From Treponema sp. (GTDB taxonomy: Bacteria; Spirochaetota; Spirochaetia; Treponematales; Breznakiellaceae), in assembly GCA_009780285.1 (NCBI GenBank), contig WRAL01000140.1:1-5052 (forward strand): DNA of 5,052 nt, in the 5' to 3' direction. Numbering within the stretch: the first letter of the stretch is position 1; every line of letters begins with the position of its first letter. Below the pieces are notes generated by a model that was not told where the DNA came from, made no database searches, and saw only the letters and a list, made by a program, of their open reading frames with translations. Shown one piece after another: positions 1-4,894 of this stretch. Position numbers and translations under genes: made by a program.

Positions 1-354
1 CTGGATTTCTACGCGCGGGCTTTCGGCGCCGTAACGGTAAGGGCGAGAATCGAGGGCGCGAAAGGCGAGCGCTCGGCGCGCTTCCTTATCGGCGAGGACC
101 GCTTCGCGATGGCCGACGAAAACCCGATCTACGGCGCCAAATCGCCGCTGACCCTTGGCGGCGCGCCGCTTTGCATACAGCTGTTCGTAGACAATGTGGG
201 CGAAGCCTCGAGGCGGGCGCTGGCCGCCGGCGGAAAAGTCATGGCTCCCGGAACGGCGGATAATCCGATTTTTACGACGGAAGACGGAACGGAATGCTGC
301 AATGTAGGGGATCCCTTCGGTTTTGTCTGGTCGGTCAGCCGGGAGCGCGCTTGA
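1..354 (+). CDS. VOC/PhnB-like (glyoxalase fold) protein, 5'-truncated
   Basis: The reading frame is open from the first base to the TGA at 352-354 and lacks its start, which lies before the window. The visible 117 residues begin LDFYARAFGA, the typical early motif of PhnB-like VOC proteins (a 'FY..AFGA' helix). Later come 'AMADENP', 'CIQLFVDNV' (start of the second beta-alpha-beta unit), 'AGGKV..P' and the closing 'DPFGFVWSVS', which resembles the 'DPfGh.W.l' ending of the family. The internal ATG at 109 is not the start, because the family signature lies upstream of it. VOC proteins of this subgroup are small metal-site or degenerate dimers of varied function (resistance proteins, glyoxalases, uncharacterised). 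The substrate cannot be told here. The HAD gene follows 33 bp later, so the two may be co-transcribed. Confidence 0.85.
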   Translation: MDFYARAFGAVTVRARIEGAKGERSARFLIGEDRFAMADENPIYGAKSPLTLGGAPLCIQLFVDNVGEASRRALAAGGKVMAPGTADNPIFTTEDGTECCNVGDPFGFVWSVSRERA

Positions 355-381
355 CGATTCCGCAAAAAAACGGAAAATAAT
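351..381 (+). promoter_or_regulatory. weak promoter-like pair before the HAD gene
   Basis: TTGACG (351-356) and AATAAT (376-381) each match the sigma70 hexamers at 5 of 6 positions, but the 19-bp spacer is longer than ideal. The predicted start of transcription, about 7 bases after the -10 box, would fall on the ATG at 388, giving an almost leaderless mRNA. The HAD gene has no clear Shine-Dalgarno site (only AGG at 382-384). Read-through from the VOC gene is an equally good explanation. Confidence 0.25.
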
Positions 382-387
382 AGGCCC

Positions 388-1236
388 ATGCGCAAAGGCA
401 AACAATTCGACGCGACTCGTATACGCGCCCTGGCCCTCGATCTGGACGGAACGACCCTGCTTCCGGACGCAAGCCTTGGCGAAAGGACGGCGCGCGCCGT
501 CGGAAAGCTCGCCGCGCGAGGCGTCGAAATAATCGTATGCACCGGCCGAAGCCCCGGCGCGGCGGCGCGTTTTTGCGAGGCGCTGGGAGCGCGTGGGCCA
601 ATGGTTTTCTTTAACGGCGGCGCCTTGGCGGAAATGCCGGGGGGGAAACGCCTGCGCTACAGCCTTCTTTCCCCTGAAGCGCTTCTGGAAGGCGCAAGGA
701 CGGCCGAAATCCTCGGCGCGCACTACCAGGCCTACTTTCCGCAAGAGGACGGCCGGGGCGAGGAGATACTCGCGTCGGCAAGCCTGAGCGAGGAAGCGCT
801 GGAGTACGAAAGGCGCGTGGGCCATAAGGTCGTCGTGGGGGACATTGCGGAAATGGCCGGGCGGCATGGCGGGGCGGTAAAGGCCATGTTCATCGCCGAG
901 CCTGAGATCCTGGAAAAAGCCCGCGCCGAAATGAAGGCGCGCCTTGGCGAGGGCGTATACCTTACCCTAACCCAAAGCAACTATCTGGAAGCGCTTTCCT
1001 CAGGCGTTTCCAAAGGCTCCGGCCTTGAGGCCGCGCTTGCCTTGCGGGGCATAGATCCGGGCCAGGCGCTGGCCTGCGGCGACGAGGAAAACGACCTGCC
1101 CATGCTCGCCGCCGCCGGCTTTTCGGCCGCCCCTTCCGGCGCCTGCGAGGAAGCGCGGGAAATGGCGGACTTTATTTTCGGCCCGGCTTCCGACGAAGGC
1201 CTCGCCGCCTTTTTGGAGGAAGGCTTCGGGCTGTAG
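388..1236 (+). CDS. Cof-type HAD-IIB family phosphatase
   Basis: This 282-residue protein has all four HAD motifs. Motif I is DLDGT at residues 18-22 (nucleophile Asp18, acid/base Asp20). Motif II is the Thr of CTGR (Thr52). Motif III is Lys209 in 'GVSKGSGL'. Motif IV is GDEEND at 231-236. The long insert between motifs II and III (about residues 80-200) is the C2-type cap of the Cof/YbiV/YidA group, and the length is normal for it. Members dephosphorylate sugar phosphates, pyridoxal phosphate, FMN precursors and similar small substrates in the cytoplasm; the cap that decides substrate is not diagnostic by eye. ATG 388 is the only plausible start, since no ATG, GTG or TTG codon lies in frame between the stop at 352 and it. 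Base use is strongly GC-rich. The gene ends inside a repeat that recurs after the HEPN gene. Confidence 0.93.
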   Translation: MRKGKQFDATRIRALALDLDGTTLLPDASLGERTARAVGKLAARGVEIIVCTGRSPGAAARFCEALGARGPMVFFNGGALAEMPGGKRLRYSLLSPEALLEGARTAEILGAHYQAYFPQEDGRGEEILASASLSEEALEYERRVGHKVVVGDIAEMAGRHGGAVKAMFIAEPEILEKARAEMKARLGEGVYLTLTQSNYLEALSSGVSKGSGLEAALALRGIDPGQALACGDEENDLPMLAAAGFSAAPSGACEEAREMADFIFGPASDEGLAAFLEEGFGL

Positions 1237-1260
1237 GGAAGGGCCGGGGCTTGAGAAACA
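1234..1260 (+). repeat. direct repeat flanking the MNT-HEPN cassette, copy 1
   Basis: TAGGGAAGGGCCGG (1234-1247) is identical to 2100-2113. After one mismatch the match continues as GC and then TTGAGAAACA against TTGAAAACA in copy 2. In both copies the TAG at the left edge is the stop codon of the gene to the left (HAD here, HEPN in copy 2), and TTCGGG lies just before it (1225-1230 and 2090-2095). The two copies are 866 bp apart and enclose the lower-GC cassette. Confidence 0.7.
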
Positions 1261-1279
1261 AGGGCTTTTGGGGCATAAT
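1251..1279 (+). promoter_or_regulatory. sigma70-like promoter of the MNT-HEPN operon
   Basis: The -35 box TTGAGA (1251-1256, 5 of 6 consensus) and the -10 box CATAAT (1274-1279, 5 of 6) are separated by exactly 17 bp. The predicted start of transcription is near 1286, at the left edge of the palindromic element, giving a leader of about 54 bases before the ATG at 1340. The -35 box lies inside the direct repeat that flanks the cassette. The same arrangement (promoter, then the same palindrome) precedes the membrane-protein gene on the other strand. Confidence 0.65.
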
Positions 1280-1282
1280 TAT

Positions 1283-1323
1283 TGGACTTGTTCGACAACT
1301 TAGTTAGTTGCCGAACAACTCTA
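1283..1323 (+). repeat. dispersed palindromic element, copy 1
   Basis: A 41-bp sequence that recurs in reverse orientation at 4854-4894 with 39 of 41 bases identical; the two changes (TA against CG) fall at the edge of the arm and in the loop. Its core is an inverted repeat: TTGTTCGACAACT (1288-1300), a 5-base loop, then AGTTGCCGAACAA (1306-1318), with one mismatch, A1295 against C1311. Each arm also contains a GTT-N4-AAC dyad (1290-1299 and 1307-1316). It lies in the predicted 5' leader of the MNT gene, and may be an operator, a leader hairpin or a mobile repeat. Confidence 0.8.
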
Positions 1324-1339
1324 TTATGCGGGGGCAGGC

Positions 1340-1672
1340 ATGACCGATATAAGCGACAGGATAACGGCCATCAAGGACTGTATTCTTGACACGGTGGGCA
1401 AGGATTGCGAAAAGATAATTCTGTTTGGATCGCAGGCCTACGGCGCGCCGCGCAATGACAGCGATCACGATGTTTTTGTCGTGTTGAAAGACGGAAGCGA
1501 AAAGCCGATTGTGGCGCTACAGAACATTTATTGTAACCTGTCAAAAAACCCGGAATATACCCCTGTCGACGTGCTTGCCAATTATAAAACCAATTTTGAA
1601 GCAAGGAGCAAGCTGCCCGCGATTGAGCGGACGATTCTGGAAAAAGGGATAGTGTTGTATGAACGCGCTTGA
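1340..1672 (+). CDS. MNT-type minimal nucleotidyltransferase (antitoxin-like partner of HEPN)
   Basis: This 110-residue protein has the full GSX10DXD signature of the pol-beta minimal nucleotidyltransferases: Gly30-Ser31, then Asp42 and Asp44 within 'NDSDHDVFVV'. A likely third metal-binding carboxylate is Asp77 in 'PVDVLA'. The length fits stand-alone MNT proteins. In characterised pairs such as MntA-HepT the nucleotidyltransferase adds AMP to its HEPN partner and silences it; whether that holds here is inference. The gene overlaps the HEPN gene by 14 bases, so translation is probably coupled. ATG 1340 follows a G-rich stretch (GGGGG 1330-1334) that may serve as a poor ribosome site. Codon use is clearly less GC-rich than in the HAD and lipoprotein genes, which suggests acquisition by transfer. 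Confidence 0.92.
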   Translation: MTDISDRITAIKDCILDTVGKDCEKIILFGSQAYGAPRNDSDHDVFVVLKDGSEKPIVALQNIYCNLSKNPEYTPVDVLANYKTNFEARSKLPAIERTILEKGIVLYERA

Positions 1673-2102
1673 TCTTGCAAAGGATTGGCTTAGATACGCA
1701 AAAAGCGATCTTATTGCCGCCAGGCATATGTTTGAAAATATTTTTCCCAAGGAAATTGAAATCGCCTGCTACCATTGTCAGCAATGCGCCGAAAAAGCGT
1801 TGAAGAGCTACTGCATTTCAAAGGGGATCGAACCGCCAAAGACCCATGACTTAGTTACGCTATGCCATTTGTGTATCGCAATGAATAATTCGTTTTCATC
1901 TCTTCTAAATAAATGCTCACGGTTAAACCCCTACGGAGTCGCGGCTCGTTATCCCAATGAACTGGCGGTGGATGACGCGATTACAGAGCTAGCTATCAAC
2001 AAAGCGCAGGTTATTTACGATTTTTGCGCCGAAAAAATTCTGGAAATGGATACAGGAGGGGCTTCCGTCGAAATGCCTACGGACGGGGATTCGGGAGGCT
2101 AG
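1659..2102 (+). CDS. HEPN-domain protein (PF05168-like), partner of MNT
   Basis: This 147-residue, mostly helical protein has the marks of the larger HEPN group: 'DWLRYAKSDLIAA' at 9-21, 'CYHCQQCAEKALKSY' at 37-51, 'KTHDL' at 61-65 and 'ARYP' at 96-99. HEPN proteins paired with MNT proteins are commonly RNase toxins or substrate-binding subunits. The RX4-6H RNase motif of HepT-type toxins is not present: no arginine has a histidine at the right distance. RNase activity should therefore not be assumed. It begins inside the end of the MNT gene, with AAGGGA (1644-1649) 9 bases before the ATG as a fair ribosome site. Residues from about 130 on (GG, SVEMP, DGDSGG) are Gly/Asp-rich, unlike the rest of the fold, and are encoded by GC-rich sequence that runs into the second direct repeat. 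They may come from target DNA at the insertion junction. Confidence 0.88.
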   Translation: MNALDLAKDWLRYAKSDLIAARHMFENIFPKEIEIACYHCQQCAEKALKSYCISKGIEPPKTHDLVTLCHLCIAMNNSFSSLLNKCSRLNPYGVAARYPNELAVDDAITELAINKAQVIYDFCAEKILEMDTGGASVEMPTDGDSGG

Positions 2103-2127
2103 GGAAGGGCCGGCGCGATTGAAAACA
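2100..2127 (+). repeat. direct repeat flanking the MNT-HEPN cassette, copy 2
   Basis: Counterpart of 1234-1260. TAGGGAAGGGCCGG is identical (2100-2113), followed by one substitution, GC, a small insertion and TTGAAAACA. It starts with the HEPN stop codon and runs to the first base of the ATG at 2127. The lipoprotein frame is the same as the HEPN frame, separated only by this TAG. Confidence 0.7.
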
Positions 2128-2147
2128 TGCCTCGGGCATGTTATCTT
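2119..2147 (+). promoter_or_regulatory. candidate promoter of the lipoprotein gene
   Basis: TTGAAA (2119-2124, 5 of 6) and TATCTT (2142-2147, 4 of 6, including the key first TA and last T) are 17 bp apart. The predicted start of transcription is near 2154, which is the ATG giving the best signal peptide, so the mRNA could be leaderless. No Shine-Dalgarno site is seen before either possible start. Confidence 0.35.
2124..2142 (+). promoter_or_regulatory. operator-like inverted repeat in the promoter spacer
   Basis: AACATGCC (2124-2131) and GGCATGTT (2135-2142) are perfect 8-bp inverted arms around TCG. The dyad fills the space between the candidate -35 and -10 boxes, where a dimeric repressor would block RNA polymerase. 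It also covers the upstream ATG at 2127, which favours the later start. No regulator gene is visible nearby. Confidence 0.4.
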
Positions 2148-2153
2148 TCCTGC

Positions 2154-3563
2154 ATGGGAGCTGGAAAAACGCTGCGATTCCTTTTTCTCGCGCCGATTTC
2201 ACTGGCGCTTGTCGCCTGCGCGACCTCCGTCAGCTTTAACGTCGAGCGCCCGCCCATAGTCGATCTGCGCGGCGCCACGAGCGTCACGATCGTTCCGCTT
2301 GAACAAAACAGCGTCGCGAGGTTTCGGCGCATTTCGGCCCACGCGACCGGGGCGCTGGAAGCCGGGCTGCGAAGCGCGGCGCTCAGAGGAAACATCGACT
2401 TTGTCGAGCCGGAATCGATCGCGAACACGCCCCGGCACGAGCTTTGGCGCCATGTCGACGTCTTTCTTACCGGAAGGATCATAGACGCGCGGCCCGGAGC
2501 GACAATCCGCGAAGGCTCGCAGACCGTAGCCGGCGCGACCTTCGTCGGCCTAAGCGTAACCCTTAGCGTAAGCGTCGAGATCGAATACTCGTACATACTT
2601 GCGCGCGAGGGAAGGACGCTGGGCGACTTCAGAAAGGTCGAGGAAGTCAGCGAGACCGTTTTCTTCGCGCGAAACCGCCTGGGCATTTGGGACTGGGGCA
2701 ACCCGGCCGGCTGGACGCGGCCGGGCTTTCGCTTAGGCGCGCATTTCGGGCCTTGGGACAACAGGATGTGGTTCGACCCCTCGGCGATAGACCTTAATAG
2801 AAGAAGCTTTAGCTTTACGGCCAATTTTCCCCAGAGCGGCTCCTGGGGCGAAAGCCTTGCCATGCTGGCCATAGACAGATTTTCCCTCGATATGAGCCGG
2901 GAGCTGGCGCCCTGGACGACCGCCGAAAGGCGCAGCCTGCGCGCTCTGCCGGCAAGCGAGCCCGCCGCTCGCGAGGCGATGGAGCTTGCGCGCATGGGCC
3001 GGCAGGACGAGGCGCGGCGGCTGTACCAGGAAATTTTCGCCCGAACGGGAAACGCCAACGCGGCCTTCAACACGGCCGTTCTTTTTGCCGCCGAAGGGCG
3101 CTTCGCGCAGGCGTTGGATGTTCTAAACGATCTAAGCCGCGCCCTGCTTGCCGAAGGCCGCGCGGTTCCGGCCTTCATTCGGCGCGAGGCGCAAAGAATG
3201 TCCGCGATAGTCGCCGGGCTTGAGGCGCTGGAAAGCGCCAGGGCGCCGCCGGGCGTTCAGGCGCAGGGCGCGGCTCGCGCCGCCGAGCGGGAAATTTCGG
3301 GGACGGTGAACATAAGCGGCGCGAACGTTTACGCGCTAAGCGATTCCGTTTCCGGCGCGCGGGACACGGCCATTTGGCAAAGAATCGTCGCCTCCGCCGA
3401 GGCCCGCGCCGGGCGCTGGACCATGCGTATTCCGGAAGGCGCCCCTTCCATGTTATGGTTTATCGTGACGGACGGGCCGAACAACCTGTTCATCACTCGC
3501 GCGCCGGCAAGCGTTTTCGGCGAGGTCGTCCTTAGCACGGCGGACATGACCAGGCTGGAATGA
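2154..3563 (+). CDS. predicted lipoprotein with TPR-like repeats and a beta-rich C-terminal domain
   Basis: The protein has 469 residues from ATG 2154, or 478 from ATG 2127. I prefer 2154 because it gives a compact signal peptide: positive 'GAGKTLR', hydrophobic 'FLFLAPISLALVA', then the lipobox LVAC with Cys22. It should be exported and lipid-anchored. From about 23 to 160 there is an alpha/beta region opening 'SVSFNVERPPIVDLRGATSV', followed by a Trp/Gly/Pro-rich stretch (179-207). At about 272-331 lie two TPR-like helix pairs, with 'ARMGRQDEARRLYQEI' and 'AAEGRFAQALDVL' as signatures. A last domain (about 379-469) is beta-rich. I do not recognise a named family; the role is unknown, but TPR-bearing lipoproteins often act in envelope assembly. 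Codon use is strongly GC-rich like the HAD gene, suggesting the two were neighbours before the cassette came between them. The SRPBCC gene follows after 23 bp. Confidence 0.8.
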   Translation: MGAGKTLRFLFLAPISLALVACATSVSFNVERPPIVDLRGATSVTIVPLEQNSVARFRRISAHATGALEAGLRSAALRGNIDFVEPESIANTPRHELWRHVDVFLTGRIIDARPGATIREGSQTVAGATFVGLSVTLSVSVEIEYSYILAREGRTLGDFRKVEEVSETVFFARNRLGIWDWGNPAGWTRPGFRLGAHFGPWDNRMWFDPSAIDLNRRSFSFTANFPQSGSWGESLAMLAIDRFSLDMSRELAPWTTAERRSLRALPASEPAAREAMELARMGRQDEARRLYQEIFARTGNANAAFNTAVLFAAEGRFAQALDVLNDLSRALLAEGRAVPAFIRREAQRMSAIVAGLEALESARAPPGVQAQGAARAAEREISGTVNISGANVYALSDSVSGARDTAIWQRIVASAEARAGRWTMRIPEGAPSMLWFIVTDGPNNLFITRAPASVFGEVVLSTADMTRLE

Positions 3564-3575
3564 GCGCGCGCATTT

Positions 3576-3582
3576 AAGGAGG
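3576..3582 (+). promoter_or_regulatory. strong ribosome binding site of the SRPBCC gene
   Basis: AAGGAGG matches the anti-Shine-Dalgarno sequence fully and lies 4 bases before ATG 3587. It is the best ribosome site among the plus-strand genes, in contrast to the HAD and lipoprotein genes, which have none. No separate promoter is evident in the 23-bp gap, so the gene is probably co-transcribed with the lipoprotein. Confidence 0.8.
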
Positions 3583-3586
3583 AAAG

Positions 3587-4000
3587 ATGGCAAGCATTTC
3601 ACTGACAGCGATCTATTCGGCGCCCAAGGAAAAGGTCTGGGAATACCTGACCGGGGACGCGCTGCTTGGGAAGTGGTGCATGGCGAGCGACAGCTTCGCT
3701 CTGGAGCGCGGCCGGGAATTTCGCTTTTCAGGCGACCGGTCGAAATTTTGGGACGGCGTTTTTACGAACACCGTCGTCGATTTCCAGGACGGCGTTTTTC
3801 TGTCGTATCGCTGCCTCTGCGAAAGGCCCGAGCTGGACAGCCTGGTAACCTGGACTCTTCGCGACGATCACGGCCGCGCGGCGCTTTCGCTTAAGCACAG
3901 CGGCTTCAAGCCCTTCAAGGACTGTATGTTCAGGATTGCGCTGCGCATGGGCTGGAAAAAAATGATGGAATACAATTTGCGCAAAGAGCTTGAGGGCTAG
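3587..4000 (+). CDS. SRPBCC-fold protein, AHSA1/activator of Hsp90 ATPase-like
   Basis: This 137-residue protein fits the AHSA1-like branch of the START/SRPBCC superfamily. It has the opening beta strand and helix 'YSAPKEKVWEYLT' (10-22), 'LGKWCMASDSF' (27-37), 'GREFRFSGD' (42-50), 'VTWTLRDDHGRAALSLKHSGF' (87-107) and the final long helix with 'MGWKKMMEYNLRKELEG' (121-137). The 'HSGF...GW..' pattern is typical of the family. The fold makes a deep hydrophobic pocket used for small ligands or as a regulator or chaperone accessory. No ligand can be named. It is probably cytoplasmic, as no signal peptide is seen. The length is normal and the strong AAGGAGG site fixes the start. Confidence 0.88.
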   Translation: MASISLTAIYSAPKEKVWEYLTGDALLGKWCMASDSFALERGREFRFSGDRSKFWDGVFTNTVVDFQDGVFLSYRCLCERPELDSLVTWTLRDDHGRAALSLKHSGFKPFKDCMFRIALRMGWKKMMEYNLRKELEG

Positions 4001-4002
4001 GA

Positions 4003-4025
4003 CCAACGCGCCTTATGCGCATTGG
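4003..4025. repeat. small hairpin just after the SRPBCC stop codon
   Basis: CCAACGCGC (4003-4011) and GCGCATTGG (4017-4025) pair around CTTAT with a single mismatch (C4007 with A4021; a G-U pair if transcribed from the minus strand). No T-run follows on either side, so it is not a standard intrinsic terminator, though it may end or protect transcripts of the convergent genes. Confidence 0.45.
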
Positions 4026-4029
4026 CTGC

Positions 4030-4109
4030 GGAGTTTTGGAACGGGCTTTAGCCCTCGGGCCAAAGCCCGAGGGCTAAAGCCCGAGGGCTTTGGCCCGACC
4101 CAAAACTCC
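4030..4109. repeat. nested palindrome with alternative stems between convergent genes
   Basis: Outer arms GGAGTTTTGG (4030-4039) and CCAAAACTCC (4100-4109) are perfect complements. Inside, GGGCTTTAGCCCTCGGGC (4043-4060) pairs perfectly over 18 bp with 4065-4082 around a CAAA loop. A competing perfect 14-bp stem joins 4055-4068 with 4085-4098. The two stems overlap and exclude each other. This arises because AAAGCCCGAGGGCT is present twice in tandem (4062-4075 and 4076-4089). No T-run follows, so simple intrinsic termination is unlikely. It could be a REP/BIME-like repeat or a bidirectional transcription block. Confidence 0.85.
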
Positions 4110-4130
4110 ACGCTTTATTGCGGTTGCGAA

Positions 4131-4817
4131 TTAGATCATAAACATCAGCGCGATGACGATGTAGGCGTAGCGGATATTCTTTCGCAGCAATAAAAACACG
4201 GCGCCATAAGCCGCCGCTACCACAGCTCCAAGTATTCCCGTAAACAGATCCTGCGTTAGGATGTGGACTAAACCCCAGGTAAGGCCGCAGAAGATCCCGC
4301 CCCAAGGCATCGCTTTGTTCTTAAACGCCCTTTCTCCAAATTCCTGGCCAAAAATCACCGTCGCCAGGATCAGGGCGCTTTCCGCAAGAATGTAAATATA
4401 TTGAAATACAAAAAGCAATATGCCTATATCGCCATGCCCGGTTACAAACCCGATGAATTCGGCAAGCGGTTTAAAGCGCATATCCCAGGAAATATAAGAC
4501 ACAATGATCGAAATCGCAAAAATAATCCCAACAAAAACCCAGTTAAGGGGTTTGGGCTTGTCTTTATGCGCAAACATATCGTAGCCGGATTTTTTTGCAA
4601 GGACGTGTAATGCAAAAAACCCAAGGCACCAAAAAACGATCGTGCAAACCCAATGGACAATCAACGCTGAAGGCAGTTCCCAAAGGTTCGCGTCTCCGCG
4701 AAACAATGACCCAATAAGCAAAACCAAGATCTCAAGAAAAAAAACCACGAACGAAAGAAGAGCCAATCCAAGGAAGACAAATTTATTTGCTTCCTTGGAC
4801 GCGCCGATGCTGCACAT
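4131..4817 (-). CDS. multi-pass membrane protein, degenerate CPBP (CAAX protease-like)
   Basis: From ATG 4817 the protein has 228 residues and about seven or eight hydrophobic segments (near 13-39, 50-73, 93-110, 132-156, 172-187, 193-211 and 215-228). An earlier GTG (4824-4826) abuts the AAGGA of the ribosome site and cannot be used with it. Near the C-terminus, 'QEFGER' (158-163) matches the EExxxR motif of CPBP intramembrane proteases with the first Glu changed to Gln. 'WGLVH' (181-185) matches FxxxH with Trp for Phe. The third conserved His/Asn motif is absent from the final segment. CPBP proteins process prenylated proteins or give self-immunity to bacteriocins in some bacteria. With a changed first Glu and no third motif this is more likely a pseudo-enzyme or a distant relative. 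Codon use is AT-richer than in the plus-strand genes, suggesting transfer. Confidence 0.8.
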   Translation of the reverse strand: MCSIGASKEANKFVFLGLALLSFVVFFLEILVLLIGSLFRGDANLWELPSALIVHWVCTIVFWCLGFFALHVLAKKSGYDMFAHKDKPKPLNWVFVGIIFAISIIVSYISWDMRFKPLAEFIGFVTGHGDIGILLFVFQYIYILAESALILATVIFGQEFGERAFKNKAMPWGGIFCGLTWGLVHILTQDLFTGILGAVVAAAYGAVFLLLRKNIRYAYIVIALMFMI

Positions 4818-4825
4818 ACAATCCA

Positions 4826-4831
4826 CTCCTT
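4826..4831 (-). promoter_or_regulatory. ribosome binding site deciding the start of the membrane-protein gene
   Basis: Read on the minus strand, AAGGAG lies 8 bases before ATG 4817, an ideal distance. The GTG at 4826-4824 starts on the last G of this site, so the shorter 228-residue protein is the correct call. Confidence 0.8.
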
Positions 4832-4853
4832 ATGCTAAGCCTGTGTTTTCGAT

Positions 4854-4894
4854 TAGAGTTGTTCGGCAACTAACCGAGTTGTCGAACAAGTCCA
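4854..4894 (-). repeat. dispersed palindromic element, copy 2
   Basis: On the minus strand this repeats the element at 1283-1323 with 39 of 41 bases identical, in the same orientation relative to the gene it precedes. The arms are 4859-4871 and 4877-4889 around a 5-base loop. The single imperfect pair is at the same place as in copy 1, an A-C mismatch in the sense RNA of both genes. It lies directly after the -10 box, in the predicted leader, about 40 bases before the ATG. Confidence 0.8.

Noticed and set aside
355..387. TTCCG...CGGAA as a terminator between VOC and HAD
   Set aside because: The stem has only 5 bp with an 8-base loop and there is no T-run after it.
129..542. Minus-strand open frame of 137 codons across the VOC and HAD genes
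   Set aside because: It lies opposite two genes with clear family motifs, and its Arg/Ser/Pro-rich translation is typical of the antisense of GC-rich genes.
1371..1784. Minus-strand open frame of 137 codons opposite MNT-HEPN
   Set aside because: The plus strand encodes a well-supported overlapping gene pair; the minus translation shows no family motif.
2141..3178. Minus-strand open frame of 345 codons opposite the lipoprotein gene
   Set aside because: Long open frames opposite GC-rich genes are common. This one is Ser/Arg/Ala-rich with no domain, and the plus strand has a signal peptide, lipobox and TPR-like repeats.
1284..4893. The two inverted palindromes as terminal repeats of one 3.6-kb transposon
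   Set aside because: The enclosed genes include GC-rich lipoprotein and SRPBCC genes that look native, there is no transposase, and each copy is better explained by its position just after a promoter.
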